From Euphorbia lathyris (lineage: Eukaryota; Streptophyta; Magnoliopsida; Malpighiales; Euphorbiaceae), in the NCBI RefSeq assembly GCF_963576675.1, contig NC_088910.1, positions 30,010,531 to 30,074,530 on the forward strand: a DNA stretch of 64,000 nt. Direction: 5' to 3'. The position numbers and the translations under genes were made by a program. Numbering within the stretch: the stretch's first letter is position 1; each line of letters begins with the position of its first letter. Shown piece after piece: positions 34,809 through 45,213 of this stretch. The notes under the pieces are model-generated. The model ran no database searches. It had not been told where the DNA came from and worked only from the letters and a program-made list of their open reading frames with translations.

Positions 34809-35423
34809 CAGTAAAACCTTGATAAATGCATATCCTTGGGACCGAAAAAAAATATTCATTAAGCGAGATTATTTATTTATCGATAAATGAATAAACTATT
34901 CATTTATCGATAAATCAATATTTATTATTTTATAGATAATTTTTCATTGTAAAATGCATACAGACAAAGAAATTATCTAGTCAATAATGTACAATGATGA
35001 TGGAAATGATCCAGAGCCAGATGATAGTTGCGTTGTCGCAAATGTATCGTCAAAATGATCACCTATATGAGCAAAATATACTAGAAGTTGTGTTTGCACT
35101 ACCAAAAGTTAAAAATGGTGTTCATTTTGGTTTAGGTGGAAAGAAAAAACAATCAACTATAGATGCATTTTTTTCAGAAGAAATGACTTATAGTTGATTG
35201 ATTGAAAGGTTTTGGTATATATATATATATATATATATGTATGTAATTCAATAATTATTAATTTATATTTTCATTGGGCCCTTAAGGATTTAAATATTTT
35301 TATTACTTAATGCATTTAGTGAGGTTATTACTTTAGTCCATTGGCCCAAGTCGGGACCAAAACAATTTATTATATAAACGAGGTTATTACTTTATCGAAC
35401 ATTCATTTATCGAGGTTTAACTG
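34809..35423 (+). mobile_element. Pogo-like (Emigrant/Lemi1-type) Tc1-mariner element, 615 bp
   Basis: The ends CAGTAAAACCTTGATAAATG and the inverse of CAGTTAAACCTCGATAAATG, flanked by TA on both sides (34807-34808, 35424-35425), match the plant Emigrant/Lemi1 group of pogo-like elements. Subterminal 'attcatttatcga' repeats are present. It is a deletion derivative: only a short 3' piece of a transposase ORF (34994-35197) remains. A (TA)n run lies near 35216-35238. Confidence 0.8.
34994..35197 (+). pseudogene. C-terminal remnant of a pogo-like transposase with a PIP-box
   Basis: 67 residues ending GGKKKQSTIDAFFSEEMTYS. QSTIDAFF fits the PCNA-interaction consensus Q-x-x-[ILM]-x-x-[FY]-[FY], preceded by basic residues. 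Pogo transposase is known to bind PCNA through such a C-terminal motif. The catalytic DDE domain and DNA-binding domain are absent, so the piece cannot transpose. A second frame just upstream (PEPDDSCVVANVSS) suggests an older frameshift. Confidence 0.6.
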
Positions 35424-35626
35424 TACAAGTATTTAAACTATAAGTCAATTCAATACACTATTTGATAGATTGAGTTAGTTTTATCAACAGAAATTCTGAA
35501 ATGTTACATTTCATTTTAATGGGTTGGATTAAATAATAATATTTTTTAAAATCATAAACTAATTTATTATAGACGCTTACTCGAGCCAAATTTTGAAATT
35601 TTGAAATGTTTTAGGCCCATATGAAA

Positions 35627-37785
35627 CTAACCAACCAATTCACCATGTAGGTAGGCATTATTGATGTCCAATTGATGTATATCCCAATTCTTTGACACAA
35701 CTATTGCCAACAGTACTCTAATGGTGGTGAACTTTGCTACATGAGCAAAAGTTGAAGTGAAATCCACTCTTTCCTGTTGAGCATAACCCTTTGCAACCAG
35801 TCTGGCTTTGAACATGGCCACACTTCCATCCGCCTTGTGCTTGAGTTTGAAAACCCATTTGCATCTGATGGCCTTCTTCCCTGCAGGTAACAAGGTTAGT
35901 TCCCATGTATTATTAGATTCAAGAGCTAATAATTCCTCATTCATTGCTTGTTGCCATTGTGGTATTTGTTGTGCTTGATGATATGAATGTGGTTCTGAAT
36001 GACAGGTAACATTGATAGTGAAAACTTTCTTTGCTTGGGATAATTTTTCATAGGACAGGTGTTTGGAAAGTGTATGGGGTGAGTTTTGTGTTTTGGGTAA
36101 TGGGTTGCCTTGGATGAGGGCCATATGGTAGTCCTTTAAGTAGGAAGGTGCATGTATGGTTCTTGTTGGTCTGGTTGAATGAGTTGTGATGTGAATTTCT
36201 TCTGCATCTGTTTGTGCCTCTGTGACTGTTTCATCTATGTCTGTAATAGGTGTAGTGATTGGCATCACATCCTCTGTGTCTGCATTTTCTTCTGACATAT
36301 CCTCCTCTGATATGTCATCTCCTTCTAGTATGGCATCATGTAGTGTATCAAGCTCATTGTCACTACAAAAATGGTCATTGTCCTTTGTAGAGTAGGAAAA
36401 ATGTTCTTCATAAAATTTTACATTCCTGGAAAAGAAAAGAATGTTAGTATTTAGGTTTAATAACCTATATCCTTTGATGCCATTTCCATATCCCACAAAG
36501 ACACACTTTACTGCTCTATCAGAGAACTTGGTCTTATGCCTGTTTAGAGATGATGCATAAGCAAGGCACCTAAACACCCTTATATGTTCTAAGTTATCAG
36601 CCTTCCCATACAACTTCTCACAAGGTGTCTCATTTCCCAAAGGAGTAGTAGACAGCCTATTGATCAAGTAGACGGCATGACTGGCTGCCAATGGCCAGTA
36701 TTCTTTTGGGATTGAGCATTGAAACATTAGGGCCCTTGTGGTGTTCATAATGTCCAGATGTTTCCTCTCAACCCTCTCATTCTGCTGAGGGGTCTCTGGG
36801 CAAGTTGTTTGATGTAGGATGCCATGGGTAGTATAGTAGTCATTCATTATGAACTCTGGCCCATTGTCTGATCTGATTATCTTGATGTGCACATTGAACA
36901 GCCTGTGGGCATAGGTGCAAAACTGTTGCAACCTAGCTCTTGCCTCTCCCTTTGTTTTAAGTAAACATAACCAAGTATACCTGCTATAATCATCTAGGAT
37001 AGTTAGAAAATAGTGTTCTCCTGAGTATGTTTCCTTGATGGGACCCTAGATATCAACATGAACAATTTTTAAAATGTGCTTGGCATCATGATTGCTTGAA
37101 GAAAACGAAAGTTTATTTTGTTTAGCCCTCTGACAAATGTCACAGGGTTTTCCATTAATTGAAAAGAAGTCATTACAAGGAAGACCTAAGCTTTTCAATC
37201 TCTCATAAGAGGGATGCCCAAATCTCATGTGCCATATATTAGCTTTGATTGAAGAAACAGAAGACAAAATACTACTAGCTGATACATTAGAAATCCTAGG
37301 CAATGGATACTCTAAATAATATAGCCCTTCATGCTCATTAGCCAAGCCAATCTTCTCCCATCTTGTAGTGTCCTGTAGCAGGCATTTTGATCCAGTTATT
37401 ACCACACATATATCACTAGAGCTTAATAATTTGATTGTAGAAATCAGGTTATACACGAAATTAGGTATGCATAACACTTGGTGCAAGATAAGCTTAGGAC
37501 TGAGCACAACAGTTCCTATATACTCTACATTGACTTTATCCCCATTTGGTAAACCAACATCACAGTTATCAATTGAAACATATGTATCATAGTAATTGAT
37601 ATCATATATTATATGGTTTGTTGCTCCTGTATCTATAATCCACTGTGTTCTTGCATTTTTATCAAGTATTGAGCTAAGGACTTTACTAGAGGTGTCACTT
37701 TTGATGAAGGTGTTGACAGTGGCTCCTGAGGTGGATCCCTTGCCATGCTGGCTCTGCTGGCCCTAAGGAATGAGAGCTACAAGTC
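35627..37785 (-). pseudogene. copia pol fragment: protease, integrase, start of RT
   Basis: Protease motif WIIDTGATNH near 37640. Pre-integrase/zinc finger IWHMRFGHPSYERL...CDIC. Integrase core LDDYSRYTW, IRSDNGPEF and PQQNERVERKH with its catalytic residues. Then an acidic linker and RT from WELTLLPAGKKAIRCKWVFK to DINNAYLHGEL. A TAG at about 37043, where relatives have Trp, is the only nonsense codon seen between the two long ORFs. The rest of RT and all of RNase H are lost at 35627. In the intact element it would encode the enzymes for particle maturation, reverse transcription and integration. Confidence 0.9.
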
Positions 37786-38267
37786 TGATGACAAGTAGAG
37801 AAATTCTGATCAACTTCCGTCCCTGTGGGGGCGTCGTTGGGTTCGACGGGGGGAAGCTCCGATGCCAAAGTCAGTAAGGATGAACAAAAGGGCAAACTGA
37901 ATTGACAAAGGGTAAGGAAATGTGTGTACCTGGATAGCCTGAGACGTAGGCTATATATAGCTAGAAAGTTGTAACCTTCAGTAACTAGAAAGTCTCCATT
38001 AATGTTCCATTAATGGCAGTTACAAGTTATCCTTAAGCTGGCGGTTAGCTAATTGATAGCTCATTAATGGTCTTTATGGCCAGGTCGGCTCAGCCGTTAC
38101 AATGGCGAATGAGTGTCCAAGGAGATTCGCCTCATAGGTTCGCCGGCGGGTCTCTTTTAATGGGCCCTTGGAGATCCGGTGATCCGCCAGGCGGATCTCG
38201 TCAATACGCGGCGTTTCTTTAGGTGAATATCTCCCTTAGTCCTCGGGATAATATCTCAATGTTATCA
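37786..38267 (-). repeat. 3' LTR of the Tat gypsy element
   Basis: 482 bp, 'gatccgccaggcggatc' near its middle is itself an inverted repeat. Paired with 48654-49135. Confidence 0.95.
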
Positions 38268-38559
38268 GAAGCCCCCCCTAAGTTCCTTTAAAGTCCTTTA
38301 GGGCTTTTGAGCTTCTACGCGCCGTCATGACTACCTGCATTAATAAGCACTCTGTTCGATGCCAATCGCAGAGTGACACGTGTGACAAGCGCCCTGTCCA
38401 AGGAAAGAGAAGACACCTTCTTCTTCTTTCTCTTTCTCTTTCTTCCCCATTTCGTTTCATTTGCCTTTTCACTGCTTCGAAGCTTTTCCTGGGAGTTTCA
38501 GAGTTCCTTCAAAGCTTTTTTACATGTAAGTTCATCTTTTCTCATTCTATTTTCTCTGA

Positions 38560-40830
38560 ATGTTTAGGAGTTCTTCGTCCTCTTCTAGGTCAACCTCTGA
38601 GCTTTTTAATTTGACCCCTCCTCCCGAAATTCTGGTTAGTTTTAGTTGGACCACATCGTCATCGGAAAATTCATCTTCCTTCGAGGACACAGCTTGCTCC
38701 GATTTAGCTGAGTTACGTAACTCGGCGTGTAATCGCTACCAAACTCATTCTACTAGGAGTCAAATTCATTCTTCTCCGGCCACCGGTGCCATGCCGGCCG
38801 TAGGTTTTAGGCGTTCTTTGGGAACAATGGCCTCTTCCTCTTCCCAACCTAGGAAAAAGAATCCTCGAGCGGAGTCCACTTCGTCTCGCATGAGTGCCAC
38901 AGATCTGGCGGATCTAGCGATTCGTTTTCCTTGGATTAATAACTATGAGACCCAATTAGCGGCGGCTCATCAACGTCCCTCCTGTCCGCCAAGTGGCTTT
39001 TTAACTGTGTACTGTAGTCACGTAGAGAGAGGGTTCCGACTTCCTCTTCCCAAGATGATGGCGGACATCCTTTCTTATTTTGATATCACCGCCAGCCAAC
39101 TACACCCCAATGGTTGGTTGGATATTGCTTTAGATTGCTATCTAGCTTCGAACTTAGGGGTAGTATACACTAGGCGGATCTTTAGAGCTTTTCACAAACC
39201 GTCGAAGCGAAAGTCAGAGTCGTTTCTTACTTTTGCAAAATTTGGAGTGTATTCGCCATTCAGTGGCAAAATATCCAATGTCCACTGCTGGGATGAGAAA
39301 TTCTTCTACGTGAAGATAAACGAGGGCGAATCATTGGGTTTTCCAACATTCTGGAATCCCAAACCTCTGCATATGGCGGGTGATATGCGAATATTGACGG
39401 CGAGTGATGAGTTAGTGGCGGACCTCATGAAGAGTGTCAAGGCGGACGCCTGGACATATGCGGATGCTTTAGCCTTCATGATGAGCGATATTCCCCTAAT
39501 TCACAAAGATGGGGACAAGTTCATTTACTCGAAGATTACACAGTTTGATCAAGGTAACTTTGTTTTCTTCTTGAACCTTGATTACTTCATTGTTTTCTTG
39601 GGCAGGGGTTTATCTAAGGCCAATCACGCTCTTGCAGAGAAGCGTAGGAAGTTGTTGGAGGATGAGGCCCGCAAGAAAGCTCAAGTGGCGAATCCTCAAA
39701 AGGACACAGGGAAACGTCTGGCGGATGCAACGGTCGATCCGCCTCTGAAAAGGAGGAAGCCTGCAGCTTCTGGTGGTTCCAAATTTATGGCGGACGCCAT
39801 GAGATCCGCCATGCCTGCGGGGAAGATGGAACAAGTAGGTCGCCTTTAACTTTTGCCCATTCGTTATGTTTAGAATTTAAGTTTTGATCCTTGCTTCTTT
39901 ATATAGACGGCGAAGCCTGACCTAGGCAAGTACTGGTCCGCTAAGTATGGGGCCGAGGGATCTTTAGAGAATGAGTCCGTTATCAATGACTTGGATGAGG
40001 CTCTAGACCAGTTGGGCGAAGTGCAAAGAAATCAGAATCAGATTCCTGGATCAATTCATGCGCAAAAGGGGAAGACTGAGCTTCTTACGTTAGGTCCCCT
40101 TATTAGAAAGGAACTTTGTCAGAAAAAGCTATACCTTTGTTCTTTCATTCTTGACGAAAGGGTTTGCCTTTGACAGATGTACACTCGCATTCGTGCTATG
40201 GAGGCGGAGCTCCTTCAAGGTGTGGCGGATAAGGCTACCATAGATAGGCTGGAGAAAGAAATAGCCGATGCCAGGGCGAATATAGCATCTGCCACGACTG
40301 CCATGGCCCTCAAGGATGCCGAGATAAAGAAGCTGAAGGAGAAGATTGAGGCTGATGCCAAGGAGCTCGAGAATGCTGTAGGAGAAGCTGAGTACATGGC
40401 TGGCGAGCAGGCTTTCTTTTACGACGAACTGATCATGGCGTATGTCTCGCTGGCGCATCCTGAGATCGATTTCACAGATCCGCAGTTCGCCGTTCTAGAA
40501 CCAGAAGATGTTCTTAAATTTAACAAAATTCCTGACATCAAGGAATACCTCCGAGACTATGTTCGGAAATGGATGAAAGGACCCGTTGAAGAAAGCAAAC
40601 CTGCCACCACCGTCCAACTGGTGGATCTTGAAGAAGTGCCCCCAAAGTCTGGTGAGGAGCTGATAATCGATGGCACCGTTCTTCCTAGGGAAACTCTTTC
40701 TGTGGAAAAGGAAGTCCCCTTGGCGAGCGTATCCGAGGCTATCGAGAAGGAAGCCTCTCAAACAGGTGCTTCTCAAGCGGGTGCTTCTGGCGAGAAGAAT
40801 GTTAAGGAGGATGCTCCTGTGATTACTTGA
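38560..40830 (+). CDS. Antisense ORF of the Tat gypsy element ('putative gypsy type transposon' domain)
   Basis: Runs opposite to gag-pol, between integrase and the 3' LTR. The frame from 38560 is Ser-rich for about 110 residues. Residues about 155-270 match the plant 'putative gypsy type transposon' domain (RLPLPKMMADILSYFDI, SQLHPNGW, GVYSPFSG). Basic sequence follows (KRRKLLEDEARKK, PLKRRKP). A 72-nt GT-AG intron at 39835-39906 keeps the frame open. A later intron ending TTTGACAG at 40176 leads into a coiled-coil exon (40177-40830, MYTRIRAMEAELL, LKDAEIKKLKEKIEAD) that stops at 40830. The donor of that intron is unclear, and a possible 52-nt intron at 39554-39605 can also be read through. 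Such antisense ORFs are known from Tat elements. Function unknown. Confidence 0.75.
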
Positions 40831-41491
40831 TGTCTTTTTTATTTTGTAAAACTTGTTAAGTACAATTTGTTTAATCCTTATGGTAGCTATTTGTTTTACC
40901 TTTACATTTGCGTAAGTAAATATATAAGCGTCTTGGATTTATTTTGGAGTAGGTGGCCAGCCATACTCCATTGTGCGAACCTTTGTGAAGGTTTGAAGCT
41001 GTTTTATTCCTTTAGAGGAAGTAAAGCTGCCTTCAGGGATCATCTTGCGACTGATCTTTGAGGTGAAGTGATTCGCCTAGAGGACTTTGTAAACCCTTCT
41101 TTGGAAAGGGAGTAAGAGAGTGTAAAGACCTTGCGTCCAAGGATCGTTTTAACCCTATCTCGAATGGGGATCCTTTAGAGATGGATCCGCCCATGAGACT
41201 TGTCCTCTTATCTTTGAGGAGAAAAAGTAGCTATAAGATAGCAGTACTTTTTCAATGTGGAGAGCGTTGGATGCCCCCCTTCTTTTTAAGACTGGAATAT
41301 TTATATTGCTGCAATAAAAAATTTTAAAAAGAACATAGACAATAGAACAATTGATGTTTATTGATAGGAGAAATGCCTTATTACAGCAAGTTGGTCTTAC
41401 ATGTGAGCCTCATTAAAACCTTTAATAAGAAAAACCACATGGGAGAAAAGCTTACTAAAGGAAAAAGAGTACTCAAGACCGTATGTACATC
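40831..41491 (-). other. Gypsy region between integrase and the antisense ORF
   Basis: No credible ORF on either strand. It is where the ends of two opposing transcripts, the genomic RNA (-) and the antisense ORF RNA (+), would overlap. Confidence 0.5.
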
Positions 41492-44400
41492 TTATTTTCT
41501 GACAAAGTATTTGCGGAGATTTTGGAGGTTCCACGTGCGTGGTAATGTGTTCCCCTCCATGTCTTGAATCTTAAATGTGGCGAACCCAATCTTGTCCACT
41601 ATTTGATATGGTCCCGTCCAGGTGAGCCCTAGCTTGCCCTTCCCTTCTCGAGACTGGATTTTGTCCGCTTTGCGGAGCACGAGGTCTCCCACATTCAGGT
41701 ATATAGGTTTGGCATTTTTGTCATGGTAAGCGGCGATCCGCTGCTTGTACGCCGCCATACGTACATAAGCCTTGTCTCTTCGCTCCTCCACTTGATCAAG
41801 ACTCTCTGTTAGTCTGTGGTTGTTGACCTCTTCGCAATAAAATGCAACTCTATCACTTGGGACTAGTATTTCAACCGGGATCACAGCTTCCACGCCATGA
41901 GAAAGGGCAAATGGTGTTTCTCCTGTGGCCGTTCTAGGAGTGGTGCGATACGCCCATAAGACGCTTGTCAACTGATCCGCCCACTTCTTATCATGTTCCC
42001 CCAATCTTTTCTTTATTCCTTTTACGATCATCCGATTCGTAACTTCAGTCATACCGTTGGATTGAGGATAATAAACGGAGGCGAATCTGTTCAAAATGCC
42101 CAATTTCTCACAGAAAGTTTTGAATTCGTCACAGTTGAACTGTGTTCCGTTATCAGTGATGATGGTGTGGGGTACGCCATATCTTCCCACGATATTGTCT
42201 TTGACAAATTCCACCATTCGTTCGGCCATGATGGAGGAGACAGCTTCGGCTTCTACCCATTTGGTGAAGTGATCTACTGCCACTACCACATATTTCCTCT
42301 GTCTACGAGTTGGAGGAAACAGTCCGACGATGTCAATTCCCTAGATGGCAAAGGGTCGCCCTTCAATGATAGGCCTCTGGAGATGTTTGGCCGTGTGTGA
42401 TTCATTCGCATGAATCTGACAACTATGGCATGATTCCACCAATTTTTGTGCATCCAGCTCGGCAGTGGGCCAATAAAACCCTGCTAACCTGGATTTTTTA
42501 CGATAGTGGCGGATGCCTCATGTGCCCCACATGATCCCTCATGCAGCTCCTTGAGGACCTGTTGTCCCTCTTCTGGCAGAATGCATTTTAACCATGGATG
42601 GCTAAATTACTTTCTATAGAGGCAATCATTGATCATGGAGAAATAGGCCGCTTTTCTAACGATCCGCCGAGCCTCCTCCTTATCGATGGGTAGAGCTCCA
42701 TCTGACAAATACTGGCGAAGGGCTGTCCGCCAATCATCTTCTATTGTTGTGAGTAAGGATACTTCTTCGGAGACGAATGCCGAAGCTGCTTTAACCTCAA
42801 AGGGACACTGCGGATCTGTCCAGCTTTCCTCACTGGAAGCCATTTTTGCTAGGTGGTCGGCTTCAGTGTTTGATTCTCGGGGCACATGGACCAATTCCCA
42901 TTTGGTTTCTTTAGGTTCGAGGTGGTCCAACAACTTTTTGACCTCGGCAACGTATTTGGCCAGAACGTCATCCTTCACCTCATAATTTTTGATCACTTGA
43001 TTAACCATCAACTTGGAGTCACTATAGATCACGATCCGCTCAGGAGTGATTTCCTTAAGCAGGAGTAACCCTAATATTAGAGCCTCATATTCTGCGGCAT
43101 TGTTGGTGGCATGGAAATCCAACTTTGCGGCGTACCATAATTTTATGTATTGGGGGCCTTTGATCACGATACCTATGCCAGCTCCATCTGCAGAGGAAGC
43201 CCCATCCGTGTACATCGTCCACTCCTCTACTTGAGATTTAGGGAGATTCACCCCTTCTTCTGTGAATTCATTCACAAAGTCTGCCAAGACCTGACTTTTT
43301 AAGGCGGTCCTGCTCTCATATCGCACATCAAATTCTCTGAGGCGAATTGCCCATTCCATCAATCTCCCTGAAGTGTCCGGCTTTTGCAATACCTTTCTCA
43401 TGGGTATATTCGTACGAATTATGACAGTGTGGGCCTGGAAGTATGGCCTAAGGCGGATTGCCGTGGTGACGACGGCCAGAGCCATTTTATCAAGTTTAGA
43501 ATACCTGGTTTTAGCATCCTTCAATACTTTGCTCACATAATAGATAGGATACTGCTGGCCATCCTCTTCTCTTATCATGACTGTGCACACAACTTTCTCT
43601 GTAACTGAGACATACATGTAGAGATTTTCACCTTTTAGAGGCCGGCTCATCATGGGCGGTTCCGCGAGAAACCGTTTGATCCCCTCGAAAGCCCTTTCAC
43701 AATCCTCATTCCACTCGAATACCTTTTGCTTCTTGATGACTTCATAAAAGGGCTGACACCTACGAGCTGAATAGGAAATAAACCTGCCCAAGGCCACGAT
43801 CCGCCCGTTGAGGCGTTGTACTTCCCTGATGTTCCGTGGTGCCTGCATTTCCAGAACGGCCTTAACTTTGTCGGGATTTGGGCTCACTCCTTTTTCACTA
43901 ATCATGAATCCCAGGAACTTTCCATATGTTGCACCAAAAGTACATTTTTCCGGGTTCAGCTTAATATTGTGGCGTCGGAGTATGGCCAGTACCTCCCTTA
44001 CATCATCAGCATGCTTTTCCACAGTGGTGCTTTTGATGATCATGTCATCTACATAGACAGAGTAGTTATCACCTTTGCTTTCTGCGAATATTTTGTTCAT
44101 CATCCGCTGATAGGTGGCGCCTGCGTTCTTAAGCCCAAAGGGCATGACCTTGAAGCAATAAGTGGCTTGGCGAGTCACGAACAAGGTCTTGATTCTATCC
44201 GAAGGCTCCATGGGGATTTGATGATAACTCGACTTCACGTCTGTGAAGGAATACATAGCATGTCCAGCGGTTCCATCTACGAGTATGTCAATACACGGCA
44301 AAGGATAATTGTCTTTGGGACAAGCTTTGTTGAGATCCGTAAAGTCGATGCACATGCGGTAGGATCCTCCTGCCTTCTTCACCAAAACGACGTTCGCCAA

Positions 44401-45183
44401 CCATTGTGTATATAGGACCTCTTCAATGGCGTCCGCTCGTTGGAGCTTGGTGATCTCTTCCTCTATCACCTTCTACCTTTCAAGGCCATGGTTTCTCCAT
44501 TTCTGAGCTACGGGAACTGCATCTTTGTCGATGTTAAGTTTGTGAGTGATCACGTCTGGACTGATCCCTGGGAGGATCTCATCTTTCCATGCAAAGACGT
44601 CCTCCGCTTCATGGAGAACTTTGGTGATTGCTTCTTTAACTTCACCTTTGAGACCTTTAGCCATTCGGACCTGCTTTTTGTCCGCCATGAGGTACATTTC
44701 AGTCTCGCCCATGGCCATTGTGACGAGTTCCACTTCATCTTCATCCTTAGATTGGGGGCGGATCATTAGTGATGCCGAATATGTCTCCTGAGCCATCTTT
44801 TGGCTCCCTCTGATCATTACGCCTTCCTTGGTCGTAGGGATGTAAAGAGTTAAGTGGCGTATGGAGATGAGGGCAGCAGCCTCAGAGATAAAGGGCCATC
44901 CGAGGATAATATTATAGGCTAACTGACCGTCCAAGATAGAAAATTCTAGATCACCTCTCCAGATTTGATCTTCATCTGCCAACTCACAATTTAACGTTAC
45001 TTGGCCTTTTGTCTGAATGGTGTGTCCTGTTACCCCCAGGATATCCACTACAGTTGGTTCTACTTGGACCGGATCAACCTTAAGTTTGGCGAAAGCTCCT
45101 CTTGTGATGACATTGCATGAGCTCCCAGTATCAATCATCACCCTTTTCATCTCCCAGCCTTCCATCATCATAGTAATGACCAA
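41492..45183 (-). pseudogene. pol of the Tat gypsy element: protease, RT, dual RNase H, integrase
   Basis: Protease MIDTGSSCNVI (45183 onward). RT with MCIDFTDLNKACPKD, FGLKNAGATYQRMM and SVYVDDMIIKS. The gypsy RNase H follows (KTRYSKLDKMALAVV), then a second RNase H (WTMYTDGASSADGAGIG, NNAAEYEALILG, ESNTEADHLAKMA), the mark of the Tat branch. The integrase core begins at about 42289 (VDHFTKWVEAEAV, ITDNGTQF, YYPQSNGMTEVTNR) and ends at 41492 with WTGPYQIVDKIG and RTWNLQNLRKYF. Stops at about 44470 and 42605, a frameshift before the integrase and a TAG at about 42340 (Trp expected) break it. Confidence 0.93.
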
Positions 45184-45213
45184 GGCATCTGCATGAGGAG
45201 AGATCTCTGGTCC

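Noticed and set aside
41993..44791. Several plus-strand ORFs of 60-200 residues opposite gypsy pol
   Set aside because: No domain. Pol motifs read clearly on the minus strand, so these are shadows, unlike 38560-40830, which has a recognised domain.
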